Made by a program: the position numbers and the translations under genes
DNA from: Candidatus Rifleibacteriota bacterium
GTDB lineage: Bacteria; Riflebacteria; Ozemobacteria; Ozemobacterales; Ozemobacteraceae
Reading direction: 5' to 3'
NCBI GenBank assembly: GCA_029564115.1
Contig: JAKQQP010000233.1
Coordinates: forward strand, 62,001 to 126,000
DNA: 64,000 bases
The notes under the pieces: generated by a model
The model's input: the letters and a program-made list of their open reading frames with translations, nothing else
Told to the model about the DNA's origin: nothing
Database searches by the model: none
Part shown: piece by piece, positions 16,025-24,730 of the stretch
How positions within the stretch are numbered: position 1 is the stretch's first letter
Layout of the letters: every line of letters begins with the position of its first letter

Positions 16025-17356
16025 TCAGACGTTGAGCTGCCTGACAATAATTTTAGTGCCTTCAACTTTTCTGACGACCACCCGCGCGCCCTTTTCGATG
16101 AAGTCGCCATCTGAAACCGCATCATAGCGTTCATCACCGATCTGAACTTTTCCGGAGGGGCGGCATGGCGAAGTAGCAATGCCTTCGAGATTCAAAAGAT
16201 GGTCGAATACAGAGTTGTCTGCGGCAATAAAACCCTGGTCAGTCGCCATTTCTTCTTTGAGAACGAAGCGGTCGAATACGCGAAACTTCGGCCCCCACCA
16301 GTATACAAGCCCCGACATGATCACCGAGTAGGTGATGATACTGGCAATCGCAGTAAGTGCGGAGTAGATACCGCCAAACACGAGTATGACACTGAAACAG
16401 ACGGCAATGATGCCAGCGACTCCGGTAACACCAAAGCCGGGTATGACGAAAGCTTCGACAAGCAAAAGAACGAGACCGACCACAAAAAGAATCAGAGCTT
16501 CCAGCCCGGCCATATAAGCAAACAGGTGCCCGCCGAAGAACAGACCGAGACAGGTAAGCCCAAGCCAGCCAAGAATACCGAAGCCAGCCACAAAAAATTC
16601 GAGAACCAGGCACCAGAAACCGATTGTGAACAGCAGAACGCTGATCTGCGGATTGGTAAGATAGCGGGCGATCCATTCGGCAGAAGTGGGTTCTATTCTT
16701 TCTACCGTAGCGCCTTCGAGGTTAAGAATGCGCAAGACCGATGAGACCGAAGCGACAATGTGGTCGCAATAACCGTGTTTCAACGCGACCTCTGAAGTGA
16801 GGGTAAGAATCTCACCTTTCTTGCTGAGGCCCTCGATCGTGTCGTGATTTTTGTCGACCATGGCTTCAGCAATGGCGGGCGGGCGTTTTCTGGCTTCAGC
16901 AGAAGCTCTAAATTCGGCACGGAAAGCTGAAACAAACTTTTCTTCGGCAGCCTGAATACCGCTGCCCATAAGTATTATCGGGGTTGCGGCACCCATTTCC
17001 GAGCCGGGTTCCATAAAAATTCGGTGGCAGGAAATGGCAATCAAGGCGGCGGCAGACAGCGCTCTACCCTTAACATAAGCAATAGTAGAAACTTTTGAGC
17101 GCAATAATGCGTCTTTAATTTCCTGGGCTGATTCTACCAGCCCGCCGTTTGAGTTGATTTCGAGAATCACCGCCGAAGCGTTTTCGAGCTCAGCACGGCG
17201 CAGTTGCCTTTGAATAAAAAATGACAACCCCTTGTCGATTTCTTTGTGAACTTCTACCAGAAAGACTGTGCCGGTAGCATTTTGCGCCATGGCGGGGTTC
17301 ACGTTAAGACTGCCGAATGTCAGACAAAAAAGGAAAACTAAACCCACCCAGCGCAC
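16025..17356 (-). CDS. NfeD-like protein with ClpP-class serine protease domain (long form)
   Basis: A 443-residue protein if started at the GTG at 17356 (MRWVGLVFLFCLTFGSLNVN, a signal peptide). Order: signal peptide; ClpP-class protease domain with EINSNGGLVESAQEI and the nucleophile region GRALSAAALIAISCHRIF (Ser101) and a candidate Lys140 in AEEKFVSAF, the Ser-Lys dyad arrangement of archaeal 1510-N proteases; four to five membrane helices including VEAFVIPGFGVTGVAGII; C-terminal OB fold (IATSPCRPSGKVQIGDERYD). Members cleave hydrophobic stomatin/flotillin tails. The start is uncertain: the frame stays open upstream through rpsU to an ATG at 17470, and the GTG lies inside the rpsU terminator hairpin without a clear ribosome site. 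Confidence 0.87.
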   Translation of the reverse strand: MRWVGLVFLFCLTFGSLNVNPAMAQNATGTVFLVEVHKEIDKGLSFFIQRQLRRAELENASAVILEINSNGGLVESAQEIKDALLRSKVSTIAYVKGRALSAAALIAISCHRIFMEPGSEMGAATPIILMGSGIQAAEEKFVSAFRAEFRASAEARKRPPAIAEAMVDKNHDTIEGLSKKGEILTLTSEVALKHGYCDHIVASVSSVLRILNLEGATVERIEPTSAEWIARYLTNPQISVLLFTIGFWCLVLEFFVAGFGILGWLGLTCLGLFFGGHLFAYMAGLEALILFVVGLVLLLVEAFVIPGFGVTGVAGIIAVCFSVILVFGGIYSALTAIASIITYSVIMSGLVYWWGPKFRVFDRFVLKEEMATDQGFIAADNSVFDHLLNLEGIATSPCRPSGKVQIGDERYDAVSDGDFIEKGARVVVRKVEGTKIIVRQLNV

Positions 17357-17371
17357 AAGGCGTTGGGTGGG
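17335..17371 (-). terminator. Terminator/attenuator hairpin between rpsU and the long nfeD gene
   Basis: On the minus strand CCCACCCA (17364-17371) pairs perfectly with TGGGTGGG (17343-17350), with extra inner pairs (CGC/GCG-type), followed by TTTAGTTTT. It starts 29 bases past the rpsU stop, so it looks like the rpsU terminator. It also overlaps the predicted signal-peptide coding start of the NfeD protease, so read-through or coupled translation would be needed to express that gene. Confidence 0.7.
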
Positions 17372-17399
17372 CTGATTAACAGCGATTTTCGCTACCGAA

Positions 17400-17582
17400 C
17401 TAGCGGCGGCGTCTCTGTTTGCGTCTTGCTTCAGCGGCTTTGCGCTTCTGCTTTTCACTTGGTTTTTCATAGGCCCTGCGGCGTTTGATTTCCTTCACGA
17501 TACCAGCTTCCTGGCACTTTTTCTGGAAACGCTTCAATGCCTTTTCCAGTGGTTCATCCTTCATAACTCTTACTTCTGCCAT
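17400..17582 (-). CDS. rpsU: 30S ribosomal protein S21
   Basis: A 60-residue, strongly basic small-subunit protein. The sequence MAEVRVMKDEPLEKALKRF followed by KKCQEAGIVKEIKRRRAYEK and a basic tail (RRKQRRRR) is typical S21. S21 sits near the 16S rRNA anti-Shine-Dalgarno end and helps initiation. The ATG follows AGGGGGG at eight bases, one of the strongest ribosome sites in the window. It lies between a HIT-family gene and the nfeD/floA cluster and is followed by a terminator-like hairpin. Confidence 0.96.
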   Translation of the reverse strand: MAEVRVMKDEPLEKALKRFQKKCQEAGIVKEIKRRRAYEKPSEKQKRKAAEARRKQRRRR

Positions 17583-17641
17583 TCAATTCACCCCCCTTCT
17601 GATTTCGTATCAGAGAGGTTTCCCTCGTATATTCAGATTAT

Positions 17642-17983
17642 TCAGCCCGGAGGCCAGGTCAGGCGGCGTTTGCCGAGAACATGGAAGTGAATATGCGGCA
17701 CAGTCTGCCCGGCATCATCACCGCAATTGGCCACAACACGAAAGCCTTCTTCAAGACCATGCTCGTCTGCCAACCTGGTGATTACCGCAAAGATCTGCGA
17801 CAACATTTTCCCATCTGCGGCGGCCGGGTCAGTCAGCTTTGCGACATGACCTGCGGGGATCACCAGCAGATGCACAGGAGCCTGCGGATTGATATCTTTG
17901 AAAGCAACCACAGAGTCGTCACGATATACGATTTCTGCAGGTATTTTGCCGGCAACGATTTTACAAAACAGGCACTGTTCCAT
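17642..17983 (-). CDS. HIT-family nucleotide hydrolase (HinT-like)
   Basis: A 113-residue protein that is one HIT domain, the HinT/PKCI-1 type that hydrolyses AMP-lysine, AMP-NH2 and related purine phosphoramidates. Seen: CLFCKIVAGKIPAEIVYRDD, FKDINPQAPVHLLVIP and the histidine triad VPHIHFHVLG with the catalytic middle His. Start chosen at the ATG at 17983 because family members begin just before CLFCKI; no strong ribosome site is visible. An upstream in-frame codon would add 14 residues. It is 59 bases upstream of rpsU on the same strand. Confidence 0.94.
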   Translation of the reverse strand: MEQCLFCKIVAGKIPAEIVYRDDSVVAFKDINPQAPVHLLVIPAGHVAKLTDPAAADGKMLSQIFAVITRLADEHGLEEGFRVVANCGDDAGQTVPHIHFHVLGKRRLTWPPG

Positions 17984-18028
17984 AGTGTGGTGAATTGTAC
18001 AACAGCTGGCGACGCTTGTCAACAAAAA

Positions 18029-18685
18029 TCAGTTTTCAGAATCACGCAAAACGACTTCACCGTACATTCCGGGGTTGTATTTGCCCTTGTTGGTCGAAAT
18101 CGGTGAGCGCAGAAATCTGATTGCTCTTACACCTGCGTCGTGCGCTTCGCTGATATCGGTATCGGAATCGCCATAAAACACGGAAATATTATGCTTTTTA
18201 ATAAAAACGGCCTTGCTGGTGCGGCCAGAAAAAATGGCTTTTGGCTGGTTTTCGAGCTTGAATTCACGATGCAGATGGGCAGTCAGGATTTCGCCCTTAA
18301 CTTCCGGGCGGGCGGTGACAAAATAGATTTTATCGCCGCGGCTTTTGTGCATTTCAATAATCTCGCGGGCAGATTCTTTGGGCATGCTGAAACGGTCGAA
18401 ATCGCAGCTCATGTCTTCCCAGAACTGATCTGAACTCAGGGGGCGGGGGCCGTATTTATTGGTGCCATTGGGCCCATCGACGTTGCTGAAAGCGTAATAG
18501 AAGCCGGGCGAAGAAAACAGAACCGTATCGTCGACGTCGAAGCCCACAGCTATCGATTCAGCGGGCAAAGACTCAGCAATTTCTGCAACGGTCACGGTCA
18601 GATAGGTAAAAGTTTTGGCAGAAACAGGCGCGGCCGCCAGCAGTAAAACAATGATCAAACCCAAAAACCAGCGTTTGCAATTCAT
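18029..18685 (-). CDS. aphA: Class B nonspecific acid phosphatase (AphA-like)
   Basis: A 218-residue periplasmic phosphatase of the HAD superfamily. A signal peptide (MNCKRWFLGLIIVLLLAAAP) precedes the catalytic motif GFDVDDTVLFSSPGF, with nucleophile Asp50 and acid Asp52 as in E. coli AphA. Later motifs are YFVTARPE (motif II Thr) and YGDSDTDISEA (motif IV metal-binding Asp residues). The enzyme dephosphorylates nucleotides and organic phosphomonoesters and can transfer phosphate. The ATG follows AAGGAGA. It stands divergent from the nitroreductase gene; no Pho box recognised. Confidence 0.93.
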   Translation of the reverse strand: MNCKRWFLGLIIVLLLAAAPVSAKTFTYLTVTVAEIAESLPAESIAVGFDVDDTVLFSSPGFYYAFSNVDGPNGTNKYGPRPLSSDQFWEDMSCDFDRFSMPKESAREIIEMHKSRGDKIYFVTARPEVKGEILTAHLHREFKLENQPKAIFSGRTSKAVFIKKHNISVFYGDSDTDISEAHDAGVRAIRFLRSPISTNKGKYNPGMYGEVVLRDSEN

Positions 18686-18878
18686 GTAATCTTCTCCTTA
18701 AAAATAACAATGATCAACCCGTTCAGTAAAAAACGAAACCGCCACATTTTCAACACATTTTTTAAACTCGGTTTTTATTACCCATAAAGACAGCACCTGC
18801 AATATTGCAACGATTGTACATATACATGAAGAGTGCAACTGTGATAGACTTGCAGCAAAACAGACGGAGAAAGACGCG

Positions 18879-19673
18879 ATGAACAACTCTGAGATTTTTA
18901 TCGACCCTTCCAAGTGCCTTAAAGACGGTATATGCATCAACATCTGCCCTTGTCAGATCTTCAAACCTGGAACTTCTGGCATACCATCAGTAGATGCCGG
19001 GCTGATAAAAACATGTATCAAGTGTGGTCATTGCGTTTCAGCATGCCCCGGCGATGCTATCACGGTTAAGGCGCTGGCAAAGTCTGATTTCAAAACCGGG
19101 CTTGCCGAACTGCCAAACTTTGAAGTTTTTGCCAATCTGGTGATGAGCCGCCGTTCCGTGCGCGTTTTTAAAGACAAACCGGTCGAACTGGATCTGTTAT
19201 CGAACCTGATCGATATGACCAGATACTGCCCCACTGCGAAAAATACTCAGGCGCTCTCCTGGCTGCTGGTTAACGGTAGCGACAAGGTCAGAAAAATTTC
19301 GGCCCAGGTAATCGAAACATTCAGGTCAATAGATCGCATGAAACCTCTTGTTGAGGCATTTGACCGTGGCGAAGACCCGGTCTGCCGCAATGCGCCGCAA
19401 CTCGCCATAGTTTACGGCCCCGAAAAATATCAATGGGGCACTCTCGATGCGGCTATTGCAGTAGCCAATCTCGAACTCGCCGCCAAAGCCAGTGGCATTG
19501 GTACATGCTGGGGCGGATTTATCACTTCCGCAGCCGGAAGCGACAAAGAAATCGGCAGACAACTGGGCCTGGACGACTCCGAGAAAATTTTTGCAGCGCT
19601 GATGATCGGTTATCCCAGGTATCAGTTCCGCAAAGTTCCGCCACGCAATCAGTTGCGACTGAAAGTTCTCTGA
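18879..19673 (+). CDS. Nitroreductase-family protein with N-terminal 2[4Fe-4S] ferredoxin domain
   Basis: A 264-residue fusion. Residues 1-65 are a two-cluster ferredoxin domain with Cys13/19/23/25 and the cleaner second motif CIKCGHCVSACPGDAI (Cys46/49/52/56). Residues about 80-264 are an FMN-dependent nitroreductase fold: the RRSVRVFKDKPVE opening, the YCPTAKNTQALSWLLVNG region and GIGTCWGGFI near the flavin. Such enzymes pass electrons from ferredoxin to FMN to reduce nitro, quinone or other substrates and are common in anaerobes. The first cluster motif has non-standard spacing (C-x5-C-x3-C-P). The cmoM gene follows after eight bases, so the two may be one operon. Confidence 0.92.
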   Translation: MNNSEIFIDPSKCLKDGICINICPCQIFKPGTSGIPSVDAGLIKTCIKCGHCVSACPGDAITVKALAKSDFKTGLAELPNFEVFANLVMSRRSVRVFKDKPVELDLLSNLIDMTRYCPTAKNTQALSWLLVNGSDKVRKISAQVIETFRSIDRMKPLVEAFDRGEDPVCRNAPQLAIVYGPEKYQWGTLDAAIAVANLELAAKASGIGTCWGGFITSAAGSDKEIGRQLGLDDSEKIFAALMIGYPRYQFRKVPPRNQLRLKVL

Positions 19674-19681
19674 CCCGGTCG

Positions 19682-20473
19682 ATGGACAAAAATTTCGACA
19701 AACTTGCCGACCGCCTCAAAGGACATATTTACGACTCCGGCAAGGGCAGAGTCAGACTGGCGTTGTTGCAACACGACATGCTCACCGGCCTGAAAGAGCT
19801 GGCTGCAGACAAGCCACTCGAAATACTCGATGCCGGCGGCGGCATGGGGCAGATTGCCCGCTGGCTCGCAGCGATGGGACACCGGGTAACACTTTGCGAC
19901 ATATCTATCGAAATGCTGCAGGCTGCCTCTGCAGCAAATCAAGAAGCCGGCCTGGAACAGAACATCGAGCTGCTGCACTCTCCATTACAGGAGCTGCCCG
20001 CCCTGCTGCCCGGGCGCCGCTTCGATCTGATACTGCTGCACGGAGTGATCGAGTGGATGGAAACACCAGCGGATGCTCTGCGACAACTCGTGCCAATGCT
20101 CAAAGCAGGCGGGGCCGTTTCCCTGCTCTATTTCAACCGCAGCAAACTGATTCTCAAATGGGGCATCAACGGCCAGTTGCAAAAGGCAACATCCGGCAAA
20201 GGCGGCAGGTCAAGAACCCTCACCCCCTCCAACCCTCTTTGCGAGACAGACCTGTTGCCCGTTTTCGCAGAGTGCGGCTTAGACCCTTCCTCGAAGGCTG
20301 GAATACGCATATTTTACGGTTTTTTTACCGGCATGGTCAAAAATCGGCCTGCCTGCCAAACCACCATAGACCTTGAGATCCAGTATTGTCATACAGAACC
20401 GTTCGCCTCGCTAGGTGAGCACACACACTTCATACTGAGAAAAATAGCCGATGCAACAGACACGCGATCTTGA
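19682..20473 (+). CDS. cmoM: tRNA 5-carboxymethoxyuridine methyltransferase CmoM-like
   Basis: A 263-residue SAM-dependent methyltransferase. The opening MDKNFDKLADRLKGHIYDSG, SAM motif I ILDAGGGMGQIARWLA, motif II TLCDIS, LLHGVIEWMETPADALRQL, and the C-terminal LEIQYCHTEPFASLGEHTHF match the pattern of E. coli CmoM (formerly SmtA). CmoM methylates cmo5U34 of certain tRNAs to the methyl ester. The start ATG at 19682 is chosen because the family begins here; the open frame extends upstream but has no family similarity. It overlaps the MATE gene by 23 bases. CmoA/CmoB, which make the substrate, are not in the window. Confidence 0.85.
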   Translation: MDKNFDKLADRLKGHIYDSGKGRVRLALLQHDMLTGLKELAADKPLEILDAGGGMGQIARWLAAMGHRVTLCDISIEMLQAASAANQEAGLEQNIELLHSPLQELPALLPGRRFDLILLHGVIEWMETPADALRQLVPMLKAGGAVSLLYFNRSKLILKWGINGQLQKATSGKGGRSRTLTPSNPLCETDLLPVFAECGLDPSSKAGIRIFYGFFTGMVKNRPACQTTIDLEIQYCHTEPFASLGEHTHFILRKIADATDTRS

Positions 20474-21860
20474 ACGCCTCCCGATCAGCAAACTGCTGAT
20501 CAAATTCACGGTTCCGGCAATGACGGGCACCGTAATCACTTCGCTCTACAATATCGTCGACCGTATTTTCCTTGGCAGATACGTTGGCGAGCTGGGCATA
20601 GCTGCAACCACAGTCGCTATGCCCTTGATGATGATCGTAATGGCCGTCGGCATGTTGATCGGCTTCGGCACCAACTCGCAGATTTCGATCATGCTCGGCG
20701 AAAAGCGCCACGAAGAGGCCGAAGAACTGCTCGGCCAGGGCATGCACCTCTTTGTCACAACTTCCGTGGCATTCACCATTCTTTCACTGCTCTTCATGGA
20801 GCCTTTGCTGACACTGTTCGGAGCGACCGAAAATGTCTTGCCCTACGCTCACACCTATACATCCATAGTCGTGATCGGCACTCTGACCCACCAGATATCT
20901 TTTGGTGCCAACAGCTTCATCAGGGGCGAAGGCAACCCGAGAATCGCCATGGCAACCATGTTGATCGGCGGTATTCTGAACGTAATTCTTGATTATGTTT
21001 TTATCGGCCTGTTTGGCTGGGGAATGGCGGGCGCGGCCTGGGCAACCGTTATCGGCTATACAGTCTCGGCAATGTGGGTGCTGCATTATTTTATAAGCGG
21101 GCGCAGTGTGGTTAAGCTCAGGCTCAAGAATTTCAGAGTCAGACGTGACCTGCTCAGAAGCGTTCTGATAATGGGTTCACCCAACTTTATCATGAATATC
21201 ATAGCCAGCGTGCAGATGTCGCTGTTCAACAATCAGCTGGCACGATTTGGCGGCGATACAGCAATTTCTGTAATGGGCGTAATCATGAGTTTCAACATGA
21301 TCTGGATAATGCCTGTAATCGGCATTTCGCAGGGCATGCAGCCCATAGTCGGCTACAATTTTGGAGCACGGCGTTTCGACAGGGTAAAGAAAACCCTTTT
21401 TCTGGCCAATATTGCGGCAACAGTGATGAGTGTCGTTTTTTTCATTTTTATCCAGCTTTTCCCGGAATACATATTCAGGCTTTTTATCAGTAACTCAGAT
21501 TCTGATATCATCCCGGTCGGCGTCTCGGCAATCAGACGATTTATGATTCTTCTACCCTGTGTTGGTGCCATGGTACTTACCGGCAACTATTTTCAGTTTA
21601 CCGGCCGACCCAAAGTGAGTCTGGCACTGACAATAATACGGCAGGTTGGCTTTTTGATACCGTCTTTGCTTATACTGCCCGAATATCTTGGTCTTAATGG
21701 CATCTGGTATGCAATGCCGACCTCTGACGGCGGGGCATTGCTGCTGACATTCTTTTTCTTCATGCGCGAGCTTAAACAGCTAAATCAGCGCATACAGAAA
21801 CACTCAGAAAAACACACCCCAGACGACATAACCCAGAATGAGCAGGGATGCCAGGCATAA
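20451..21860 (+). CDS. MATE-family multidrug/toxin efflux transporter
   Basis: A 469-residue polytopic membrane protein with about 12 helices in two homologous halves. MATE features include LIKFTVPAMTGTVITSLYNI at the first helix, DRIFLGRYVGELGIAATT, the NSFIRGEGNPRIAM segment in the first half, and GISQGMQPIVGYNFGARRFD in the second half. It exports cationic drugs or metabolites in exchange for Na+ or H+. The ATG is inside the end of cmoM (23-base overlap). Its 3' end overlaps the convergent zinc-ribbon gene by 57 bases. Confidence 0.93.
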   Translation: MQQTRDLERLPISKLLIKFTVPAMTGTVITSLYNIVDRIFLGRYVGELGIAATTVAMPLMMIVMAVGMLIGFGTNSQISIMLGEKRHEEAEELLGQGMHLFVTTSVAFTILSLLFMEPLLTLFGATENVLPYAHTYTSIVVIGTLTHQISFGANSFIRGEGNPRIAMATMLIGGILNVILDYVFIGLFGWGMAGAAWATVIGYTVSAMWVLHYFISGRSVVKLRLKNFRVRRDLLRSVLIMGSPNFIMNIIASVQMSLFNNQLARFGGDTAISVMGVIMSFNMIWIMPVIGISQGMQPIVGYNFGARRFDRVKKTLFLANIAATVMSVVFFIFIQLFPEYIFRLFISNSDSDIIPVGVSAIRRFMILLPCVGAMVLTGNYFQFTGRPKVSLALTIIRQVGFLIPSLLILPEYLGLNGIWYAMPTSDGGALLLTFFFFMRELKQLNQRIQKHSEKHTPDDITQNEQGCQA

Positions 21861-22613
21861 AAAACCGTAGTGAACCTTGTTACTGCGTAGAGCAGCGTTT
21901 TTCAGACCGGCCATGCCAATGAGGGCGTTGCACACGAGAGCCAGCCCAACAGCGAACGGCAGCTGAAAAAACACCAGTTCGCGCCCAGGATGAGCTGCCA
22001 AATGGACCACCATGGCAATCAGTGCGCCGGCACCAAGAACAGCCAGGCCACGCTTCAATGAAGCAACGCTGTTGTTCCAGAGTATATCGTTTATCTCAGG
22101 GCTTTTTTCAGCAAATTCAACGGCACGTGCCACCAGCTCTGCCGGAAATTTTGCCTTCATCAGCTTCTGAATGGCTTTTGCCTTCTCGGCCCGGCGACTG
22201 GATTCGTTTAATTCATCCATATAGCCGGCAACAAGCTGCAAAAGCATTTCCATGCCATTGCGACCAAGAGCGTCTTCAAGAATTTTTCTTTCACTGACCG
22301 GACGGCCACTTAACCTGTGATCGAGGCGGGCAGACATCTGTGCCTGTTTTTTTTCGGCTGAAGCCAGCGCCGGTGCTGCCAACGACGGGCCAGAAACTGG
22401 CGGTGGCGATTGAACTTCGGGGAGTTCAGAGACTACTCCTTCTGATGCCCTTTTGCGGCCAGCCTGATCGAGAATTCGATAAACCGGTTCATTGTTCACA
22501 TAGGCCGAATTTTTCTGGTGTGAACCACATATAGGGCACTGAATCATAGGCTCGGCATATCCATGCGGCAGCTCAAAAGAAGCAGCACACTGCCCGCATA
22601 TGATCTCAGACAT
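21804..22613 (-). CDS. Zinc-ribbon protein with C-terminal membrane helices, unknown function
   Basis: A 269-residue protein. The N-terminus has a two-CxxC zinc ribbon (IICGQCAASFELPHGYAEP, then MIQCPICGSHQ), followed by a Pro/Ser-rich linker, a helical region (about 105-190) and two or three membrane helices at the C-terminus (GLAVLGAGALIAMVVHLAAH, LPFAVGLALVCNALIGMAGL, GFLCLASLLILGYVVWGVFF). The ATG at 22613 follows AGAGG. It overlaps the MATE gene tail-to-tail by 57 bases, so its last 19 codons are antisense to that gene. Not recognised beyond this architecture. Confidence 0.65.
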   Translation of the reverse strand: MSEIICGQCAASFELPHGYAEPMIQCPICGSHQKNSAYVNNEPVYRILDQAGRKRASEGVVSELPEVQSPPPVSGPSLAAPALASAEKKQAQMSARLDHRLSGRPVSERKILEDALGRNGMEMLLQLVAGYMDELNESSRRAEKAKAIQKLMKAKFPAELVARAVEFAEKSPEINDILWNNSVASLKRGLAVLGAGALIAMVVHLAAHPGRELVFFQLPFAVGLALVCNALIGMAGLKNAALRSNKVHYGFLCLASLLILGYVVWGVFF

Positions 22614-22750
22614 ATTTTTATTAACCTCTGTAAATCTTCTCGTGACCACAGTATAACTTTTTACGTTCAGCAAAACAACAAAAGCTGACAAAGCTCCTGC
22701 TTTTTATGGCTGGCCTGCAAAGGAAATGCGTGGTATCTTCATTTCTGACT

Positions 22751-23563
22751 ATGGCTAAGAAAATCAGAGTAGACGAACTGGCAGTTTTGCGCAATCTGGC
22801 AGACGACATCGATCAAGCCAGACGGCTGATCATGGCCGGCGAAATTCGCGCCGGCGACCGGGTTTTTGATAAAGCCGGCGAAAAAATTGCACCCGAAACT
22901 CCCCTTGAACTGAAAAACCGCAACTGCCGCTGGGTTTCGCGGGGCGGGCTCAAACTAGAAAAGGCCCTGCAGGAATTCAACATAAGCCCCGCTGGCTGGC
23001 GTTGCCTCGACATCGGAGCCTCCACCGGCGGTTTCACCGATGTTCTTTTGAGCAACGGCGCCGCGCATGTTATAGCCCTGGATGTTGGTTATGGCCTGCT
23101 CGACGCCAGACTGCAAAACGACACCCGCGTCGAAGTCCGCGACCGCACAAACTTCAGACTGCTTGCCGACAATGAACTGGGCGAGCCTTTCGACCTTATT
23201 GTCACTGATGTATCATTCATTTCTCTGACTATGATACTGCCCAAAGCCGCACGCATGCTCAAACCAGATGGACTGATAATCGCGCTGGTCAAACCTCAGT
23301 TCGAGGCCAGTCGTGAACAGGTACCCGCCGGAGGAGTGATCATCGACCCCGAAGTACAAACCGGCATAATCAACAGACTGCAACAGGAACTGGCAGAACA
23401 TTCTCTGTATCTGCACGCTCTGGCAGCGGTTCCCCTTGTCAGCCTCAAAAAAAACATTGAGTTTACATCGCTCTGGAGAGCCCGCCAGGCACCCGACACG
23501 GCTTTAAACATCTCTCAGATTGTCATTCAGGCCCACAACAGAACTTCAGCGGCCGGGCAATAA
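22751..23563 (+). CDS. tlyA: TlyA-family rRNA (cytidine-2'-O)-methyltransferase/hemolysin
   Basis: A 270-residue TlyA protein. An N-terminal S4 RNA-binding domain (KKIRVDELAVLRNLADDIDQ, MAGEIRAGDRV) is followed by the linker RWVSRGGLKLEKAL and an FtsJ-type Rossmann methyltransferase (CLDIGASTGGFTDVLLSNGA, ALDVGYG, DLIVTDVSFISL, ALVKPQFEA). Family members 2'-O-methylate C1409 of 16S and sometimes C1920 of 23S rRNA; a hemolysin activity has also been ascribed. Start at 22751 is chosen because the S4 domain begins there; an in-frame ATG 45 bases upstream is possible. The 3' end overlaps the convergent kinase gene by 18 bases. Confidence 0.95.
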   Translation: MAKKIRVDELAVLRNLADDIDQARRLIMAGEIRAGDRVFDKAGEKIAPETPLELKNRNCRWVSRGGLKLEKALQEFNISPAGWRCLDIGASTGGFTDVLLSNGAAHVIALDVGYGLLDARLQNDTRVEVRDRTNFRLLADNELGEPFDLIVTDVSFISLTMILPKAARMLKPDGLIIALVKPQFEASREQVPAGGVIIDPEVQTGIINRLQQELAEHSLYLHALAAVPLVSLKKNIEFTSLWRARQAPDTALNISQIVIQAHNRTSAAGQ

Positions 23564-24727
23564 AAGTTTGACGATCGTGCCACTGCCGATTTCAGAATTT
23601 ATCAATAAAAAGCCATTGTTGGTGTGCATAATACCCTGAACTACCGACAACCCTAGCCCATTACGGTCTGCAGGGTTGGAAGCGGTTGTAAAGAATGGGT
23701 CACAGGCCTTTTCCAGAACGGATTTGTCCATACCTATGCCATTATCGGTGATTGCAATCTCGACGTAAGTGCCATCTGCATCTATCGTTTCAAACTCATC
23801 GGCGAATGCCCGCCCTGAAACCTGGCCAGCAGTGATATTTATCTGACCACCCTCTTCGGGAATGGCTTCAATGGAATTCATAAGAACATTGGAAATCGCC
23901 TGTACAATATCGCTGCGCCTGACAAGAATTTCGGGGCAGTTTCTCGCAACGCCACAGGTCAAAGTGACATTCGCAGGCAAAATAGCTTCAAAAGCAAGCT
24001 CTACTTCTTCAAACACCTTTTGCAGACCTGTCAACAAAGGTTCTTCAGAGGAGTCAACCAGAAAATTAGCCAATTGATCGACTATCACACGCGTCTTCGT
24101 AGCTGCCTCGACAATTTGCCGCGTATAACGCCTGGTTTCAGATTTTTCTTCGGCAGCAAGTTCAATAAGCTCGGTATAACCAAGTATTGTCTGCAACATG
24201 TTGTTGAAGTGATGAGAAACACCAGCAGCAATACGTCTGGCAACTTTCGCCCGCTCTGCAACTCCAAGCTGCAACTCCCGCTTTTTCCGCAGACTGGCTT
24301 CCTCCATAAGGGCATCGTTGCGTTTTTGTAGCTGTTGTTGCAGACGAAACCGGTGAGCATGCGCATCGACACGATGCACAAGTTCCTCACGATTGAATGG
24401 CTTGCTGATAAAATCGGCGCCACCGGCCTTGAAACCCTCGATAATATCGTTCTGATCATTACGCGCCGTCAAAAAAATAACCGGCACATTTCGGCAGCAG
24501 GGCATATTTTTCAGACGCCTACAAGTATCAAAACCGTCCATCTCAGGCATGACGACATCAAGAAGGATAACGTCAGGAACAAACCTGTCTACACAGATCA
24601 AAGCCTCAGCCCCGCTTCGTGAAAGCGTCAGTGAAAAATTACGCAACGACAGCGCCGAAGCCGCAACCTTGAGGTTCTCAGGATTATCATCGACAATCAG
24701 AACTCTGTATTTATCATTGTCAGCCAT
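23546..24727 (-). CDS. Response regulator fused to histidine kinase
   Basis: A 393-residue cytoplasmic hybrid. Residues 1-125 are a receiver domain with acidic pair Asp13/Asp14, phosphoacceptor Asp57 (VILLDVVMPEMDG) and Lys109 (ISKPF). A coiled coil (about 126-160) leads to a dimerisation/phosphoacceptor region VARRIAAGVSHHFNNMLQTI with the likely phosphorylated His172, then an HATPase domain with the N box (NVLMNSIEAIPEEGG), G1 (ITDNGIGMD) and G2 (GLGLSVVQGIMH). Receiver at the N-terminus and kinase at the C-terminus suggest control of kinase activity by phosphorylation from another kinase. It starts three bases after the GAF-PAS gene and probably works with it. Confidence 0.93.
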   Translation of the reverse strand: MADNDKYRVLIVDDNPENLKVAASALSLRNFSLTLSRSGAEALICVDRFVPDVILLDVVMPEMDGFDTCRRLKNMPCCRNVPVIFLTARNDQNDIIEGFKAGGADFISKPFNREELVHRVDAHAHRFRLQQQLQKRNDALMEEASLRKKRELQLGVAERAKVARRIAAGVSHHFNNMLQTILGYTELIELAAEEKSETRRYTRQIVEAATKTRVIVDQLANFLVDSSEEPLLTGLQKVFEEVELAFEAILPANVTLTCGVARNCPEILVRRSDIVQAISNVLMNSIEAIPEEGGQINITAGQVSGRAFADEFETIDADGTYVEIAITDNGIGMDKSVLEKACDPFFTTASNPADRNGLGLSVVQGIMHTNNGFLLINSEIGSGTIVKLLLPGR

Positions 24728-24730
24728 ATA

